The notes under the pieces are model-generated. The model saw only the letters and a program-made list of their open reading frames with translations, was not told where the DNA came from and did not search any database. From NCBI RefSeq assembly GCF_016464305.1, contig NZ_JAEIOJ010000010.1:180339-244338 (forward strand): a stretch of DNA of 64,000 bases. Reading direction: 5' to 3'. The translations under genes were made by a program, and so were the position numbers. How positions within the stretch are numbered: position 1 is the stretch's first letter; each line of letters opens with the position of its first letter. Positions 19,517-28,398 of the stretch are shown here, one piece after another. This DNA is from Umezawaea beigongshangensis. GTDB lineage: Bacteria; Actinomycetota; Actinomycetes; Mycobacteriales; Pseudonocardiaceae.

Positions 19517-22279
19517 TTGGCCCCGCAGAACAACGCCGCCCCCGAGCGGGTGCGCGTCATCCGTGACGGCCTCGCCGCCCACCTCCCGGACATCGATCCC
19601 GAGGAGACGTCGGAGTGGCTGGAGTCTTTCGACGCCGCGCTCAAGGGCGGCGGCCAGCAGCGCGCCCGCTACCTGATGCTCCGGCTGCTCGAACGGGCCA
19701 GGGAGAACCACGTCGGCGTACCGGCCCTGACCAGCACGGACTACGTCAACACCATCCCGACCGAGCGGGAGCCCTGGTTCCCCGGCGACGAGGAGGTGGA
19801 GCGGCGCTACCGCGCGTGGATCCGCTGGAACGCGGCGATGACCGTGCACCGGGCGCAGCGTCCGGGCGTCGGTGTCGGCGGTCACATCTCGACCTACGCG
19901 TCGTCGGCGAGCCTCTACGAGGTCGGCTTCAACCACTTCTTCCGCGGCAAGGACCACCCCGGGGGCGGTGACCACGTCTTCATCCAGGGTCACGCCTCCC
20001 CCGGCGTCTACGCCCGCGCCTTCCTGGAGGGCAGGCTCACCGCCGACCAGCTCGACGGGTTCCGGCAGGAGCACTCGCACGCCGGTCCCGGCGGCGGTCT
20101 GCCGTCGTACCCGCACCCGCGGCTGATGCCGGACTTCTGGGAGTTCCCCACCGTGTCCATGGGCCTCGGCCCGATGAACGCGATCTACCAGGCGCGGTTC
20201 AACCGCTACCTGCACGACCGGGGCTTCAAGGACACGTCCGACCAGCACGTCTGGGCGTTCCTCGGCGACGGCGAGATGGACGAGCCCGAGTCGCGCGGCC
20301 TGCTCCAGATCGCGGCGAACGAGCAGCTCGACAACCTGACGTTCGTGGTGAACTGCAACTTGCAGCGCCTCGACGGCCCGGTGCGCGGCAACGGCAAGAT
20401 CATCCAGGAGCTGGAGTCGTTCTTCCGCGGCGCGGGCTGGAACGTCATCAAGGTCGTCTGGGGCCGCGAGTGGGACTCGCTGCTGCACGCCGACCGCGAC
20501 GGCGCGCTCGTGAACCTGATGAACACGACGCCCGACGGCGACTACCAGACCTACAAGGCCAACGACGGCGCGTACGTCAAGGAGCACTTCTTCGGCCGCG
20601 ACCCGCGGACCAAGGAGCTGGTCGCTCCGATGACCGACGACGAGGTGTGGAACCTCAAGCGCGGCGGTCACGACTACCGCAAGGTGTACGCGGCGTACAA
20701 GGCGGCGACCGAGCACCACGGTCAGCCGACGGTCGTCCTGGCGAAGACCATCAAGGGCTACGGCCTGGGCCCGCACTTCGCGGCGCGCAACGCCACGCAC
20801 CAGATGAAGAAGATGACGTTGCAGGACCTCAAGCTCTTCCGGGACAGCCTGCGCATCCCGATCTCCGACGAGGAGCTGGAGCGCGACCCGTACCTGCCGC
20901 CGTACTACCACCCCGGCGAGGACTCCCCGGAGATCCAGTACCTGCAGGAGCGGCGCAAGCAGCTCGGCGGGTTCGTGCCGGAGCGGCGCAACACGGCCAA
21001 GCCGCTGGTGCTGCCGGGCGACAAGGTCTACGACGTCGTCAAGCGCGGTTCGGGCAAGCAGGAGGTCGCCACGACGATGGCGTTCGTCCGGCTCGTGCGC
21101 GACCTGTCCAAGGACCCGGAGATCGGCAAGCGGATCGTGCCGATCATCCCGGACGAGGCGCGCACGTTCGGCATGGACTCCATGTTCCCGTCGCAGAAGA
21201 TCTACAACCCGAACGGCCAGATGTACATCTCCGTGGACGCCCAGCTCATGCTGGCGTACAAGGAGTCCGAGCAGGGTCAGATCCTGCACGAGGGCATCAA
21301 CGAGGCCGGGTCGACCGCGTCGTTCACCGCGGTGGGCACGTCGTACGCCACGCACGGCGAGCCGATGATCCCGATCTACATCTTCTACTCGATGTTCGGG
21401 TTCCAGCGGACCGGTGACGGTCTGTGGGCCGCAGCGGACCAGATGGCGCGCGGCTTCGTGCTGGGCGCCACGGCGGGCCGCACGACGCTGACCGGCGAGG
21501 GCCTCCAGCACGCCGACGGGCACTCGCTGCTGCTGGCGCACACCAACCCCGCGGCGATCTCCTACGACCCCGCGTGGTCGTTCGAGGTGGCGCACATCGT
21601 CCAGGACGGTCTGCGCAGGATGTACGGCGAGGACGCGGAGAACGTCTTCTACTACCTCACCGTGTACAACGAGCCGTACCAGCAGCCGGCCGAGCCGGAG
21701 GACCTGGACGTGGCGGGGCTGCTCAAGGGCCTCTACCGCTACCGCACGGCTCCGGGCGAGAACGGTCCGCGCGCGCAGCTCCTGGCGTCCGGTGTGGCGA
21801 TGCCGTGGGCGGTCGGGGCGCAGGAGATCCTCGCCGAGGAGTGGGGTGTGCAGGCCGACGTGTGGTCCGCCACGTCCTACTCGGAGCTGCGCCGGGAGGC
21901 CGTGGAGGTCGAGCGGCAGAACCTGCTGCACCCGGAGCAGGAGGCGGAGATCCCGTACGTGACGCGGGTGCTGGCGCAGACGTCCGGCCCGGTCGTGGCG
22001 GTGTCGGACTGGATGAAGGCCGTTCCCGACCTCATCCGCCCGTACGTGCCGACGGACATGCACACGCTGGGCACGGACGGGTTCGGCTTCTCCGACACCC
22101 GCCCGGCGACCAGGCGGCACTTCCTCGTCGACACCGAGTCGATCGTCGTCGCGACGCTGGCCGCGCTGGCCAAGCGCGGTGAGGTCGAGCAGTCGGTCGT
22201 CGTCGAGGCGGCGCGCAAGTACCGGATCGACGACGTGATGGCGGCCGGACCGTCGACGTCGGACGCCGGTCTGGCGTAG
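19517..22279 (+). CDS. aceE: Pyruvate dehydrogenase E1 component, homodimeric type
   Basis: A 920-aa thiamine-pyrophosphate enzyme that decarboxylates pyruvate and acetylates the lipoyl group of E2. The TPP motif is [10 protein letters not shown], ending in the NxxL-type segment [44 protein letters not shown] and the C-terminal [16 protein letters not shown] are typical of AceE. I prefer the TTG at 19517, 6 nt after GAGGAG; an ATG at 19433 is in frame but lacks an RBS and adds a low-complexity 28 residues. It ends at a strong palindromic terminator. Confidence 0.95.
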   Translation: MAPQNNAAPERVRVIRDGLAAHLPDIDPEETSEWLESFDAALKGGGQQRARYLMLRLLERARENHVGVPALTSTDYVNTIPTEREPWFPGDEEVERRYRAWIRWNAAMTVHRAQRPGVGVGGHISTYASSASLYEVGFNHFFRGKDHPGGGDHVFIQGHASPGVYARAFLEGRLTADQLDGFRQEHSHAGPGGGLPSYPHPRLMPDFWEFPTVSMGLGPMNAIYQARFNRYLHDRGFKDTSDQHVWAFLGDGEMDEPESRGLLQIAANEQLDNLTFVVNCNLQRLDGPVRGNGKIIQELESFFRGAGWNVIKVVWGREWDSLLHADRDGALVNLMNTTPDGDYQTYKANDGAYVKEHFFGRDPRTKELVAPMTDDEVWNLKRGGHDYRKVYAAYKAATEHHGQPTVVLAKTIKGYGLGPHFAARNATHQMKKMTLQDLKLFRDSLRIPISDEELERDPYLPPYYHPGEDSPEIQYLQERRKQLGGFVPERRNTAKPLVLPGDKVYDVVKRGSGKQEVATTMAFVRLVRDLSKDPEIGKRIVPIIPDEARTFGMDSMFPSQKIYNPNGQMYISVDAQLMLAYKESEQGQILHEGINEAGSTASFTAVGTSYATHGEPMIPIYIFYSMFGFQRTGDGLWAAADQMARGFVLGATAGRTTLTGEGLQHADGHSLLLAHTNPAAISYDPAWSFEVAHIVQDGLRRMYGEDAENVFYYLTVYNEPYQQPAEPEDLDVAGLLKGLYRYRTAPGENGPRAQLLASGVAMPWAVGAQEILAEEWGVQADVWSATSYSELRREAVEVERQNLLHPEQEAEIPYVTRVLAQTSGPVVAVSDWMKAVPDLIRPYVPTDMHTLGTDGFGFSDTRPATRRHFLVDTESIVVATLAALAKRGEVEQSVVVEAARKYRIDDVMAAGPSTSDAGLA

Positions 22280-22288
22280 TCAGCTCCA

Positions 22289-22328
22289 CGAGGAGGGCCC
22301 GCGCTTCGCGAAGCGCGGGCCCTCCTCG
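22289..22328. terminator. 40-bp perfect palindromic bidirectional terminator
   Basis: Bases 22289-22308 are the exact reverse complement of 22309-22328. The hairpin is centred 39 bp after the aceE stop and 45 bp before the convergent ribM stop, so it can terminate both transcripts. Confidence 0.85.
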
Positions 22329-22353
22329 CGTTCGCGGTTCGCCGCGGCGGGAG

Positions 22354-22986
22354 TCAGGCCGTGAGCGACCCGCGGCGGTCCGCGGTCCGCCTGGCCGCCC
22401 GGTTCCAGTCGATCCAGCCGTAGACCACCAGGCCGGCGAACACCACGTAGATCGCGGCGCTGAAGTACAGGCCGGAGCTGATCTGGAGCGGCACGCCGAT
22501 CGCGTCGACGGCGAGCCAGACCAGCCAGAACTCGACCAGGCCGATGCCCTGGAGGGCGAACGCCAGGATCGTGCCGATGAAGATCGCCGCGTCGGGCCAG
22601 GGCGCCCACGAGGCGTCCAGCGCGTCCAGGACCAGCGCGAACGCCACGGTGCCGACGGCGAAGGCGACGACGACGGCGAGCCGCTCCAGCGTCGATCCCC
22701 GGCGCACCACGACGCCGAACACCGGGTCGCGGCGGCGGACCCAGGCGAACCAGCCGTAGACGGCGATGAGGCCCACGACGACCTGGCGCGTGGCGAGGCC
22801 GCCGAGGTCCGCAGAGAGGTACACGACGAACAGCAGCGACACCGACGCGAGCTGGACCGGCCACGTCCACAGCGATCGTCGTTGCGCCAGGAAGACGACG
22901 GCCAGCGCGAACACCTGGCCGAACAACTCGGCCCAGGCGATCCTCTGCCCGAAGATCACGAGCCCCTGCTCCAGCAACACGTGCAC
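22354..22986 (-). CDS. ribM: PnuC-like riboflavin importer (RibM)
   Basis: A 210-aa integral membrane protein of the PnuC fold with about seven hydrophobic helices and a Trp-rich core (RRSLWTWPVQLASVSLLFVVYLSADLG, QVVVGLIAVYGWFAWVRRR, IYVVFAGLVVYGWIDWNRAARR). Most PnuC proteins import nicotinamide riboside. The FMN riboswitch directly upstream instead assigns this one to the riboflavin-transporting RibM/PnuX branch known from Corynebacterium and Streptomyces. The start is GTG 22986, 4 nt after GGAGGA. Confidence 0.88.
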   Translation of the reverse strand: MHVLLEQGLVIFGQRIAWAELFGQVFALAVVFLAQRRSLWTWPVQLASVSLLFVVYLSADLGGLATRQVVVGLIAVYGWFAWVRRRDPVFGVVVRRGSTLERLAVVVAFAVGTVAFALVLDALDASWAPWPDAAIFIGTILAFALQGIGLVEFWLVWLAVDAIGVPLQISSGLYFSAAIYVVFAGLVVYGWIDWNRAARRTADRRGSLTA

Positions 22987-23069
22987 GGCGTCCTCCGTCC
23001 CCGGTGCGGCCCGGGGCGGTGCGTCGCCGGGGGAGGGCGCGTGCGTGCACGGCCCTGCCCGGCGGCGTG

Positions 23070-23195
23070 CGCGCCTCTCATCCGGACTGTCACCGTCGGC
23101 CCCGGAGTTCCACCGGGTCAGCCGCGGACCGGTTGGTCCGCGGGTCGCGGGCTGTACCGCCGGTTCGGAGTTTCACCGAGCCCCGGAGCGCACGT
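23070..23195 (-). ncRNA. FMN riboswitch (RFN element)
   Basis: The minus-strand RNA contains the conserved RFN landmarks in order: CTCGGTGAAACTCCGAACCGGCGGTA, then CAGCCCGCGACCC, a variable GC hairpin (CGCGGACCAACCGGTCCGCGG), CCGGTGGAACTCCGGGGCCGACGGTGA and finally AGTCCGGATGAGAG. Outer pairing between GCGC ends closes the multi-branched fold. It lies 84 bp before the ribM start; the intervening CCCTCCCCC tract can pair with the GGGGACGGAGG Shine-Dalgarno region, so control of translation initiation is plausible. Confidence 0.95.
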
Positions 23196-23319
23196 CTCCT
23201 GCTGCGTCCAACATCCTCCCGCAGCCCGGCTGTTCCGCACAGGGGGGTGACGTGCTGCACACCACGTCCCGCCACCCGGAGTTCAGCCGGAGTACAACGC
23301 CGCTGGCTACGTTCCGACC

Positions 23320-24609
23320 ATGACTCCTCCCGTCCTGCCGGTCCTCGCGGTCCCCCTGCTGCTCGCGCCGCTGCTGGCGGCGGCGCCGGTCACGACGCCC
23401 GTCGTGGTGCCCGTCTCCCAGACGCGGGCGTTCGCCGACGACCCGGCGGCCTCGCCCGCGAACTCCGACGCCGACGACCCGGCGATCTGGGTGAACCGGC
23501 GCTCCCCCGCGAGGTCGGTGGTGCTCGGCACGCTGAAGGAGGGCGGGCTGGCGGCGTTCGACCTCGCGGGCGCGACGCTCGGCACGTGGCCCGCGCCGGC
23601 CGCGCCGACGCCGGACGCGGCGCCGGGCCGGTTCAACAACGTCGACGTGCTCAGCGGTGTCCGGGTGGGCGGGCAGCGCCGGGACCTGGCGTTCGTCACC
23701 GACCGGGGCCGGGACCGGGTGCGGGTCCACGAGGTCGACGCGCGCGGCGCGGACGCCCGCGGCGACGTGCTGACCGACGTGACCGACCCCGCCGCGCGCC
23801 CGGTGTTCTCCTCCTCCGAGGCCGAGGTGGACGAGCAGCGCACGGTCTACGGGCTCGCGGCGGGCACCGACCGCGTCACGGGCACGCCGCTGGTGCTGGT
23901 GACCCGCAGGCACGAGACGCGCGTGGCGCTGCTGCGGGTCGTGCCGGGCCGCGACGGCACCGTCGGCACCCGCGTGGTGTCGACCCTGGACCTGCCCTCG
24001 TCGTTCGTCCTGCCCGACGGCACGACGTGGACGCCCTGCGGCGAGCCGGACGAGCGGCCGCAGCTGGAGGGCGTGGTGATCGACTCGGCGCACGGCGTGG
24101 CGTACGCGGCGCAGGAGGACGTCGGCGTCTGGCGCGTCCCGCTGCGCGCGAGCGGGTTCGGCGAGCCGGAGCTGGTGGACCGGGTGCGCTCGTTCGGCGT
24201 GCCCGGGCGGTTCGACCCGGAGACCGAGGAGTGCGTCGCCGACGGCGCCGACCCCGGCTTCGGGGGCGAGCACCTGACGGCCGACGCCGAGGGGCTGACG
24301 ATCGCCGAGGGGCCGCGCGGCACGGGTCAGCTCCTGGTGTCGAGCCAGGGCGACTCGCGCTTCGTGGTCTACGACCGCACGGGGGACAACGCGGTGCTCG
24401 GCGAGTTCGCCGTGGGCGCCGGGCGCGGGAACGACTCTGTGGAGCACTCCGACGGGGCCTCGGTCGTCACGGCCGACCTGGGCGGGCCGTACTCGCGCGG
24501 CCTGCTCGTGGTGCACGACGGCGAGCGCGAGCCCGCCGAGGGGGACGCGGCCACGACCGGCTTCGCGTTCGTCGCCTGGTCGGACGTGCGCCGGGCCGTG
24601 CGCCCCTGA
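23320..24609 (+). CDS. Secreted beta-propeller phytase
   Basis: A 429-aa protein with a Sec signal (LPVLAVPLLLAPLLAAAPVTT). The phytase propeller follows: NSDADDPAIWVNRRSPARSVVLGTLKEGGLAAFDLAG, RFNNVDVL, QLEGVVIDSAHGVAYAAQEDVGVWRVPL, DAEGLTIAEGPRGTGQLLVSSQGDSRFVVYDR. The DDPA, NNVDV and DAEGL acidic clusters match calcium and phosphate-site motifs of the family. It probably releases phosphate from phytate outside the cell. There is no recognisable Pho box upstream and the Shine-Dalgarno is weak. Confidence 0.88.
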   Translation: MTPPVLPVLAVPLLLAPLLAAAPVTTPVVVPVSQTRAFADDPAASPANSDADDPAIWVNRRSPARSVVLGTLKEGGLAAFDLAGATLGTWPAPAAPTPDAAPGRFNNVDVLSGVRVGGQRRDLAFVTDRGRDRVRVHEVDARGADARGDVLTDVTDPAARPVFSSSEAEVDEQRTVYGLAAGTDRVTGTPLVLVTRRHETRVALLRVVPGRDGTVGTRVVSTLDLPSSFVLPDGTTWTPCGEPDERPQLEGVVIDSAHGVAYAAQEDVGVWRVPLRASGFGEPELVDRVRSFGVPGRFDPETEECVADGADPGFGGEHLTADAEGLTIAEGPRGTGQLLVSSQGDSRFVVYDRTGDNAVLGEFAVGAGRGNDSVEHSDGASVVTADLGGPYSRGLLVVHDGEREPAEGDAATTGFAFVAWSDVRRAVRP

Positions 24610-24802
24610 CCGTTCCCGGTCCGGTGGCACGAAGGGGTGACGTGCGTGGCCACATCCGCCGAGATGGTCCAGAGTGGAGGGACCGGTGGGGACCGGGGAG
24701 AGGAAACCGCTCAGAGCGCTGGTCGCACTGGGCGGTTTCTCCTTCTTCCCCGCCGTCCGCCCGCGGGGACCGTCTCCGCAGGTCCGTGCGATTCTTGCGG
24801 TC

Positions 24803-26002
24803 ATGAGCAGCGCGGTCGGTGGCGACGATCAGCCGGGGTGGCCCGGCGAGACCAGCACGTTGCGCGAGCTGGAGCGCTCGTCGGGGGCGCTGGCCGCGGC
24901 GAGCCTCGCGGAGATGGACACCCGGCTGAGCTGGTTCCGCCGGATGCCGGCCGACCAGCGGGCGAGCGTGCTGCTGCTGATCCAGACCGGCGTCGCCGGG
25001 TTCGTGTCGTGGTTGCAGGACCCGCGGCAGGCGATCCGGCTGACCGCGGAGGCGTTCCGGGCGGCGCCGAAGGACTTCTCCCGCTGGGTGAGCCTGCGGC
25101 AGACCGTCGAACTGGTGCGCGTCGCGCTGGAGGTCTTCGAGCAGCGGCTGCCGCAGTTCGCCGCCGACGACGCCGAGCGGGTCCTGCTGACCCAGGGCGT
25201 CCTGCGCTACGGCCGGGAGATCGCGTTCTCCGCCGCCACGTCGTACGCGACGGCCGCCGAGGCGCGCGGCGCGTGGGACGCGCGGCTGGAGGCGCTCGTG
25301 GTCGACGGCATCGTCCGCGGTGACGCGGAGGAGTCGCTGCTGTCCCGCGCCACCGCGCTGGGGTGGGACCCGGCCGCCGAGGCCACGGTGCTGGTGGGCA
25401 ACCCGCCGTCGGACGACCCGCCGGCCGTCGTCTACGAGGTGCGCAGCAAGGCGGCGCGCAACGGGCGGCCGGTGCTGCTGAGCGTGCAGGGGTCGCGCCT
25501 GGTGGTGGTGCTGGGCGGCCAGACCGGCGCCGGCGAGGTGTTGTCGAAGATCGCGACCGCGTTCGGCGACGGGGCCGTCGTGGCCGGGCCGACGGTGGCC
25601 ACGCTGGCCGAGGCGCACCGCAGCGCGAGCGACGCGCTGTCGGGGCTGCGCGCGGTCGTGGGGTGGCCGACCGCGCCGCGCCCGGTGCGCTCGCTGGACC
25701 TGCTGCCCGAACGCGCGCTGGCCGGTGACCCGGAGGCCGAGTGGCAGCTCGTCGACCGGTTCGCCAGGCCGCTGGAGGACGCGGGCGGCTCGCTGCTGGA
25801 GACGGTGGACACGTTCCTGGAGGTCGGCGGGGTGCTGGAGTCGTGCGCCCGCAAGCTCTTCGTCCACCCCAACACGGTGCGCTACCGGCTGCGCCGCGTG
25901 ACGGAGCTGACGGGGCGCAACGCGGCTGACCCGCGAGACGCCCTGGTGCTGCGGATCGCGCTGTCGGTGGGCCGGTTGGCCAGGGCCCGCGGCCTGTGGT
26001 GA
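24803..26002 (+). CDS. fasR: PucR-like regulator of fatty acid synthesis (FasR/MabR type)
   Basis: A 399-aa protein: a helical N-terminal half, a GGDEF-like central region (LLSVQGSRLVVVLGGQTGAGEVL), and a C-terminal PucR helix-turn-helix (DTFLEVGGVLESCARKLFVHPNTVRYRLRRVTELTGRN). Its place directly before fabD-fabH-acpP-fabF is that of FasR (Streptomyces) and MabR (mycobacteria), which control the fatty-acid operon. The start is ATG 24803; the frame is open 43 codons further upstream, without family character. Confidence 0.92.
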   Translation: MSSAVGGDDQPGWPGETSTLRELERSSGALAAASLAEMDTRLSWFRRMPADQRASVLLLIQTGVAGFVSWLQDPRQAIRLTAEAFRAAPKDFSRWVSLRQTVELVRVALEVFEQRLPQFAADDAERVLLTQGVLRYGREIAFSAATSYATAAEARGAWDARLEALVVDGIVRGDAEESLLSRATALGWDPAAEATVLVGNPPSDDPPAVVYEVRSKAARNGRPVLLSVQGSRLVVVLGGQTGAGEVLSKIATAFGDGAVVAGPTVATLAEAHRSASDALSGLRAVVGWPTAPRPVRSLDLLPERALAGDPEAEWQLVDRFARPLEDAGGSLLETVDTFLEVGGVLESCARKLFVHPNTVRYRLRRVTELTGRNAADPRDALVLRIALSVGRLARARGLW

Positions 26003-26098
26003 CCCACCGGGTGTGACCGAGAACGCACTCGCCGCGGCCGCCGCACAGGCAGACCTCGACAACGCGTCACGAGCTTCAACGGCCATCAGCGCGTCACG

Positions 26099-26117
26099 TT
26101 TGTAGGGACCCCACAAA
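26099..26117. promoter_or_regulatory. Candidate FasR/MabR operator before fabD
   Basis: A 19-bp interrupted inverted repeat TTTGT-N9-ACAAA (26099-26117) lies 58 bp before the fabD start. From memory, the mycobacterial MabR site is TTTTGT-N9-ACAAAA, the same arms and spacing. It is the only AT-rich symmetric element between fasR and fabD. Confidence 0.75.
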
Positions 26118-26175
26118 TCCAGAGCGAGTACTTCGTCAGCCACGGCATCACTGCCGACAGCCGCGACCGTGTTCA

Positions 26176-27114
26176 GTGAGCCCCGTGATCGCACTGCTCG
26201 CCCCAGGACAGGGCTCCCAGGCTCCAGGAATGCTGACTCCCTGGCTCGACCTCGCGGGAGCGGCGGACCGGGTCGCCGCCTGGTCGAAGGCCACGGACCT
26301 GGACCTGCTCCGGCTCGGCACCACGGCCGACGCCGAGGAGATCAAGGACACCGCGATCACGCAGCCGCTCGTGGTCGCCCTCGCGCTGCTCGCGTTCGAG
26401 GAGCTGCGCAACCGGGTCGAGCTGCCGGGTGACGTGCTCGTGGGCGGTCACTCGGTCGGCGAGCTCGCCGCCGCGGCCGTCGCGGGCGTGCTGAGCACCG
26501 ACGACGCCGTGGCGCTGGCCGCCGTGCGCGGTGCGGAGATGGCGAAGGCGTGCGCGCTGGAGCCCACCGGCATGGCCGCCGTCCTCGGCGGCGAGGTCGA
26601 CGAGGTGCTGGCCGCGCTCGCCGCGCTGGGCCTCGACCCGGCCAACCGCAACGGCGCCGGTCAGATCGTCGCCGCTGGTCCGCGGGCCGCGATCGACGAG
26701 CTGGTCGCCTCTCCGCCCGGCCGCGCCAAGGTGCGCGTGCTCAAGGTCGCCGGGGCGTTCCACACCCGCTTCATGGCTCCGGCCGGGGAGGCGCTGCGCG
26801 TGCGCGCCGCCGGCATCACCGTCTCCGACCCCGTGCTGCCGCTGCTGTCCAACGCGGACGGCGCCGTGGTCGGCGACGGCGCCGAGGTGCTCCGCCGCCT
26901 CGTCGACCAGGTCACCCGCCCCGTCCGCTGGGACTCCTGCCAGGCGACGATCGCCGAGCGCGGCGCGACCGCCGTCGTGGAGCTGCCCCCGGCCGGCACC
27001 CTCGTCAACCTGGCCAAGCGCGAGCTGACGGGCACCACGGGCGTGGCGCTCAAGACGCCGCAGGACCTCGACCGCGTCGTCGAGCTGATCACCTCCGCCG
27101 AGGTGGGCGCGTGA
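26176..27114 (+). CDS. fabD: Malonyl-CoA:ACP transacylase
   Basis: A 312-aa acyltransferase that loads malonate onto ACP. The N-terminal LLAPGQGSQ and the nucleophile Ser93 in GGHSVGE are present, as is the catalytic histidine in GAFHTRFM. The C-terminal VRWDSC and PPAGTLVNLAKRE regions are full length. The start is GTG 26176. It overlaps fabH by 4 nt (GTGA), so translation is coupled. Confidence 0.96.
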   Translation: MSPVIALLAPGQGSQAPGMLTPWLDLAGAADRVAAWSKATDLDLLRLGTTADAEEIKDTAITQPLVVALALLAFEELRNRVELPGDVLVGGHSVGELAAAAVAGVLSTDDAVALAAVRGAEMAKACALEPTGMAAVLGGEVDEVLAALAALGLDPANRNGAGQIVAAGPRAAIDELVASPPGRAKVRVLKVAGAFHTRFMAPAGEALRVRAAGITVSDPVLPLLSNADGAVVGDGAEVLRRLVDQVTRPVRWDSCQATIAERGATAVVELPPAGTLVNLAKRELTGTTGVALKTPQDLDRVVELITSAEVGA

Positions 27115-28088
27115 CCACCTTCAGCCTTCCCGCCGTCTCCCCCGGCACGCGCATCCTCGGCCTGGGCAGCCACCAGCCGGAGACGGTCGTCAGCAACCAC
27201 GACCTCTCGCAGCGCATGGAGACCTCCGACGAGTGGATCCGCGAACGGGTCGGCATCGTCAACCGCCGCTTCGCCGACAAGGACGAGCTGCTGGTGGACA
27301 TGGCCGTGCGAGCGGGCGCGAACGCCGTCGCCGACGCCGGTCTCGCGCCCACCGACGTGGACGCCGTGATCGTCGCGACGTGCACCATGCCGAGCCCGGT
27401 CCCCAACGCCGCCGCGCAGGTCGCGCACATGATCGGCGTGGGGCCCGCCGCCGCGTTCGACGTCAACGCGGCGTGCTCCGGGTTCTGCTACACCCTGGCC
27501 GCCGCGTCGGACATGATCCGCTCGGGCTCGGCGCGGCACGTCCTGGTGATCGGCGCGGAGAAGTTCACCGACTGGGTGGACCAGGACGACCGCTCGACGG
27601 CGATCATCTTCGCCGACGGCGCCGGCGCCGTGGTCCTGGGACCGAGCGACGAGCCTCAGGTGGGACCGGTGGCGTGGGGCAGCGCGGGCGAGCTCGCCGA
27701 CGCCATCTCCATCGCCGACCGGCACTCCTCGCTCACCCAGCAGGGCCAGACGGTCTTCCGCTGGGCGACCACGCAGATCGCGCCCGTCGCGATCCGCGCC
27801 GTCGAGCTCGCCGGTCTCCAGCTGTCCGACGTGGACGTCTTCGTCCCGCACCAGGCGAACCTGCGCATCGTCGAGGCCATCGCGAAGCGGTTGCGCAGCA
27901 AGGGGGCTCGTGACGACCTGGTGGTCGCCCGTGACATCGTCGAGTCCGGCAACACGTCCGCCGCCTCGATCCCGCTGGCGCTCGACCACATGCGGTCGGC
28001 CGGCGAGATCTCCAGCGGGGACGTGCTGCTGCTCGTCGGGTTCGGCGCCGGCCTGTCCTACGCGGCACAGGTCGTCCGCTGCCCCTGA
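27111..28088 (+). CDS. fabH: Beta-ketoacyl-ACP synthase III
   Basis: A 325-aa condensing enzyme that starts type II fatty acid synthesis from an acyl-CoA and malonyl-ACP. The triad is Cys122 in NAACSGFCY, His in FVPHQANLRI and Asn in ESGNTSAASIPLA. In actinomycetes this enzyme usually accepts branched-chain primers, which fits the nearby ilvE only in a general way. The start is GTG 27111. Confidence 0.96.
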   Translation: MTTFSLPAVSPGTRILGLGSHQPETVVSNHDLSQRMETSDEWIRERVGIVNRRFADKDELLVDMAVRAGANAVADAGLAPTDVDAVIVATCTMPSPVPNAAAQVAHMIGVGPAAAFDVNAACSGFCYTLAAASDMIRSGSARHVLVIGAEKFTDWVDQDDRSTAIIFADGAGAVVLGPSDEPQVGPVAWGSAGELADAISIADRHSSLTQQGQTVFRWATTQIAPVAIRAVELAGLQLSDVDVFVPHQANLRIVEAIAKRLRSKGARDDLVVARDIVESGNTSAASIPLALDHMRSAGEISSGDVLLLVGFGAGLSYAAQVVRCP

Positions 28089-28158
28089 CCCCCTCCGCAC
28101 CACACGAACTCCGGTGGGTCGAACGCCCCACCGGCGAAAGCACGAAGGAAGGAACGCA

Positions 28159-28398
28159 GTGAGCAACGAGGACATCCAGAAGGGTCTCGCGGAGATCGTC
28201 GAAGAGGTCGCCGGCGTGGCCGCCGACGACGTGACCACGGAGAAGTCCTTCGTGGACGACCTGGACATCGACTCGCTGTCCATGGTGGAGATCGCCGTGC
28301 AGGCCGAGGACAAGTTCGGCGTGAAGATCCCGGACGACGAGCTGGCCAACCTCAAGACCGTGGGCGATGCGGTGAACTACATCTCCGCCAACGCATGA
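28159..28398 (+). CDS. acpP: Acyl carrier protein
   Basis: A 79-aa acidic carrier. The phosphopantetheine site is Ser39 in DDLDIDSLSMVEI. The start is GTG 28159 behind GAAGGAAGGAA. It is the only gene in this operon with a longer leader (70 bp after fabH), consistent with the higher expression needed for ACP. It overlaps fabF by 4 nt (ATGA). Confidence 0.97.
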   Translation: MSNEDIQKGLAEIVEEVAGVAADDVTTEKSFVDDLDIDSLSMVEIAVQAEDKFGVKIPDDELANLKTVGDAVNYISANA

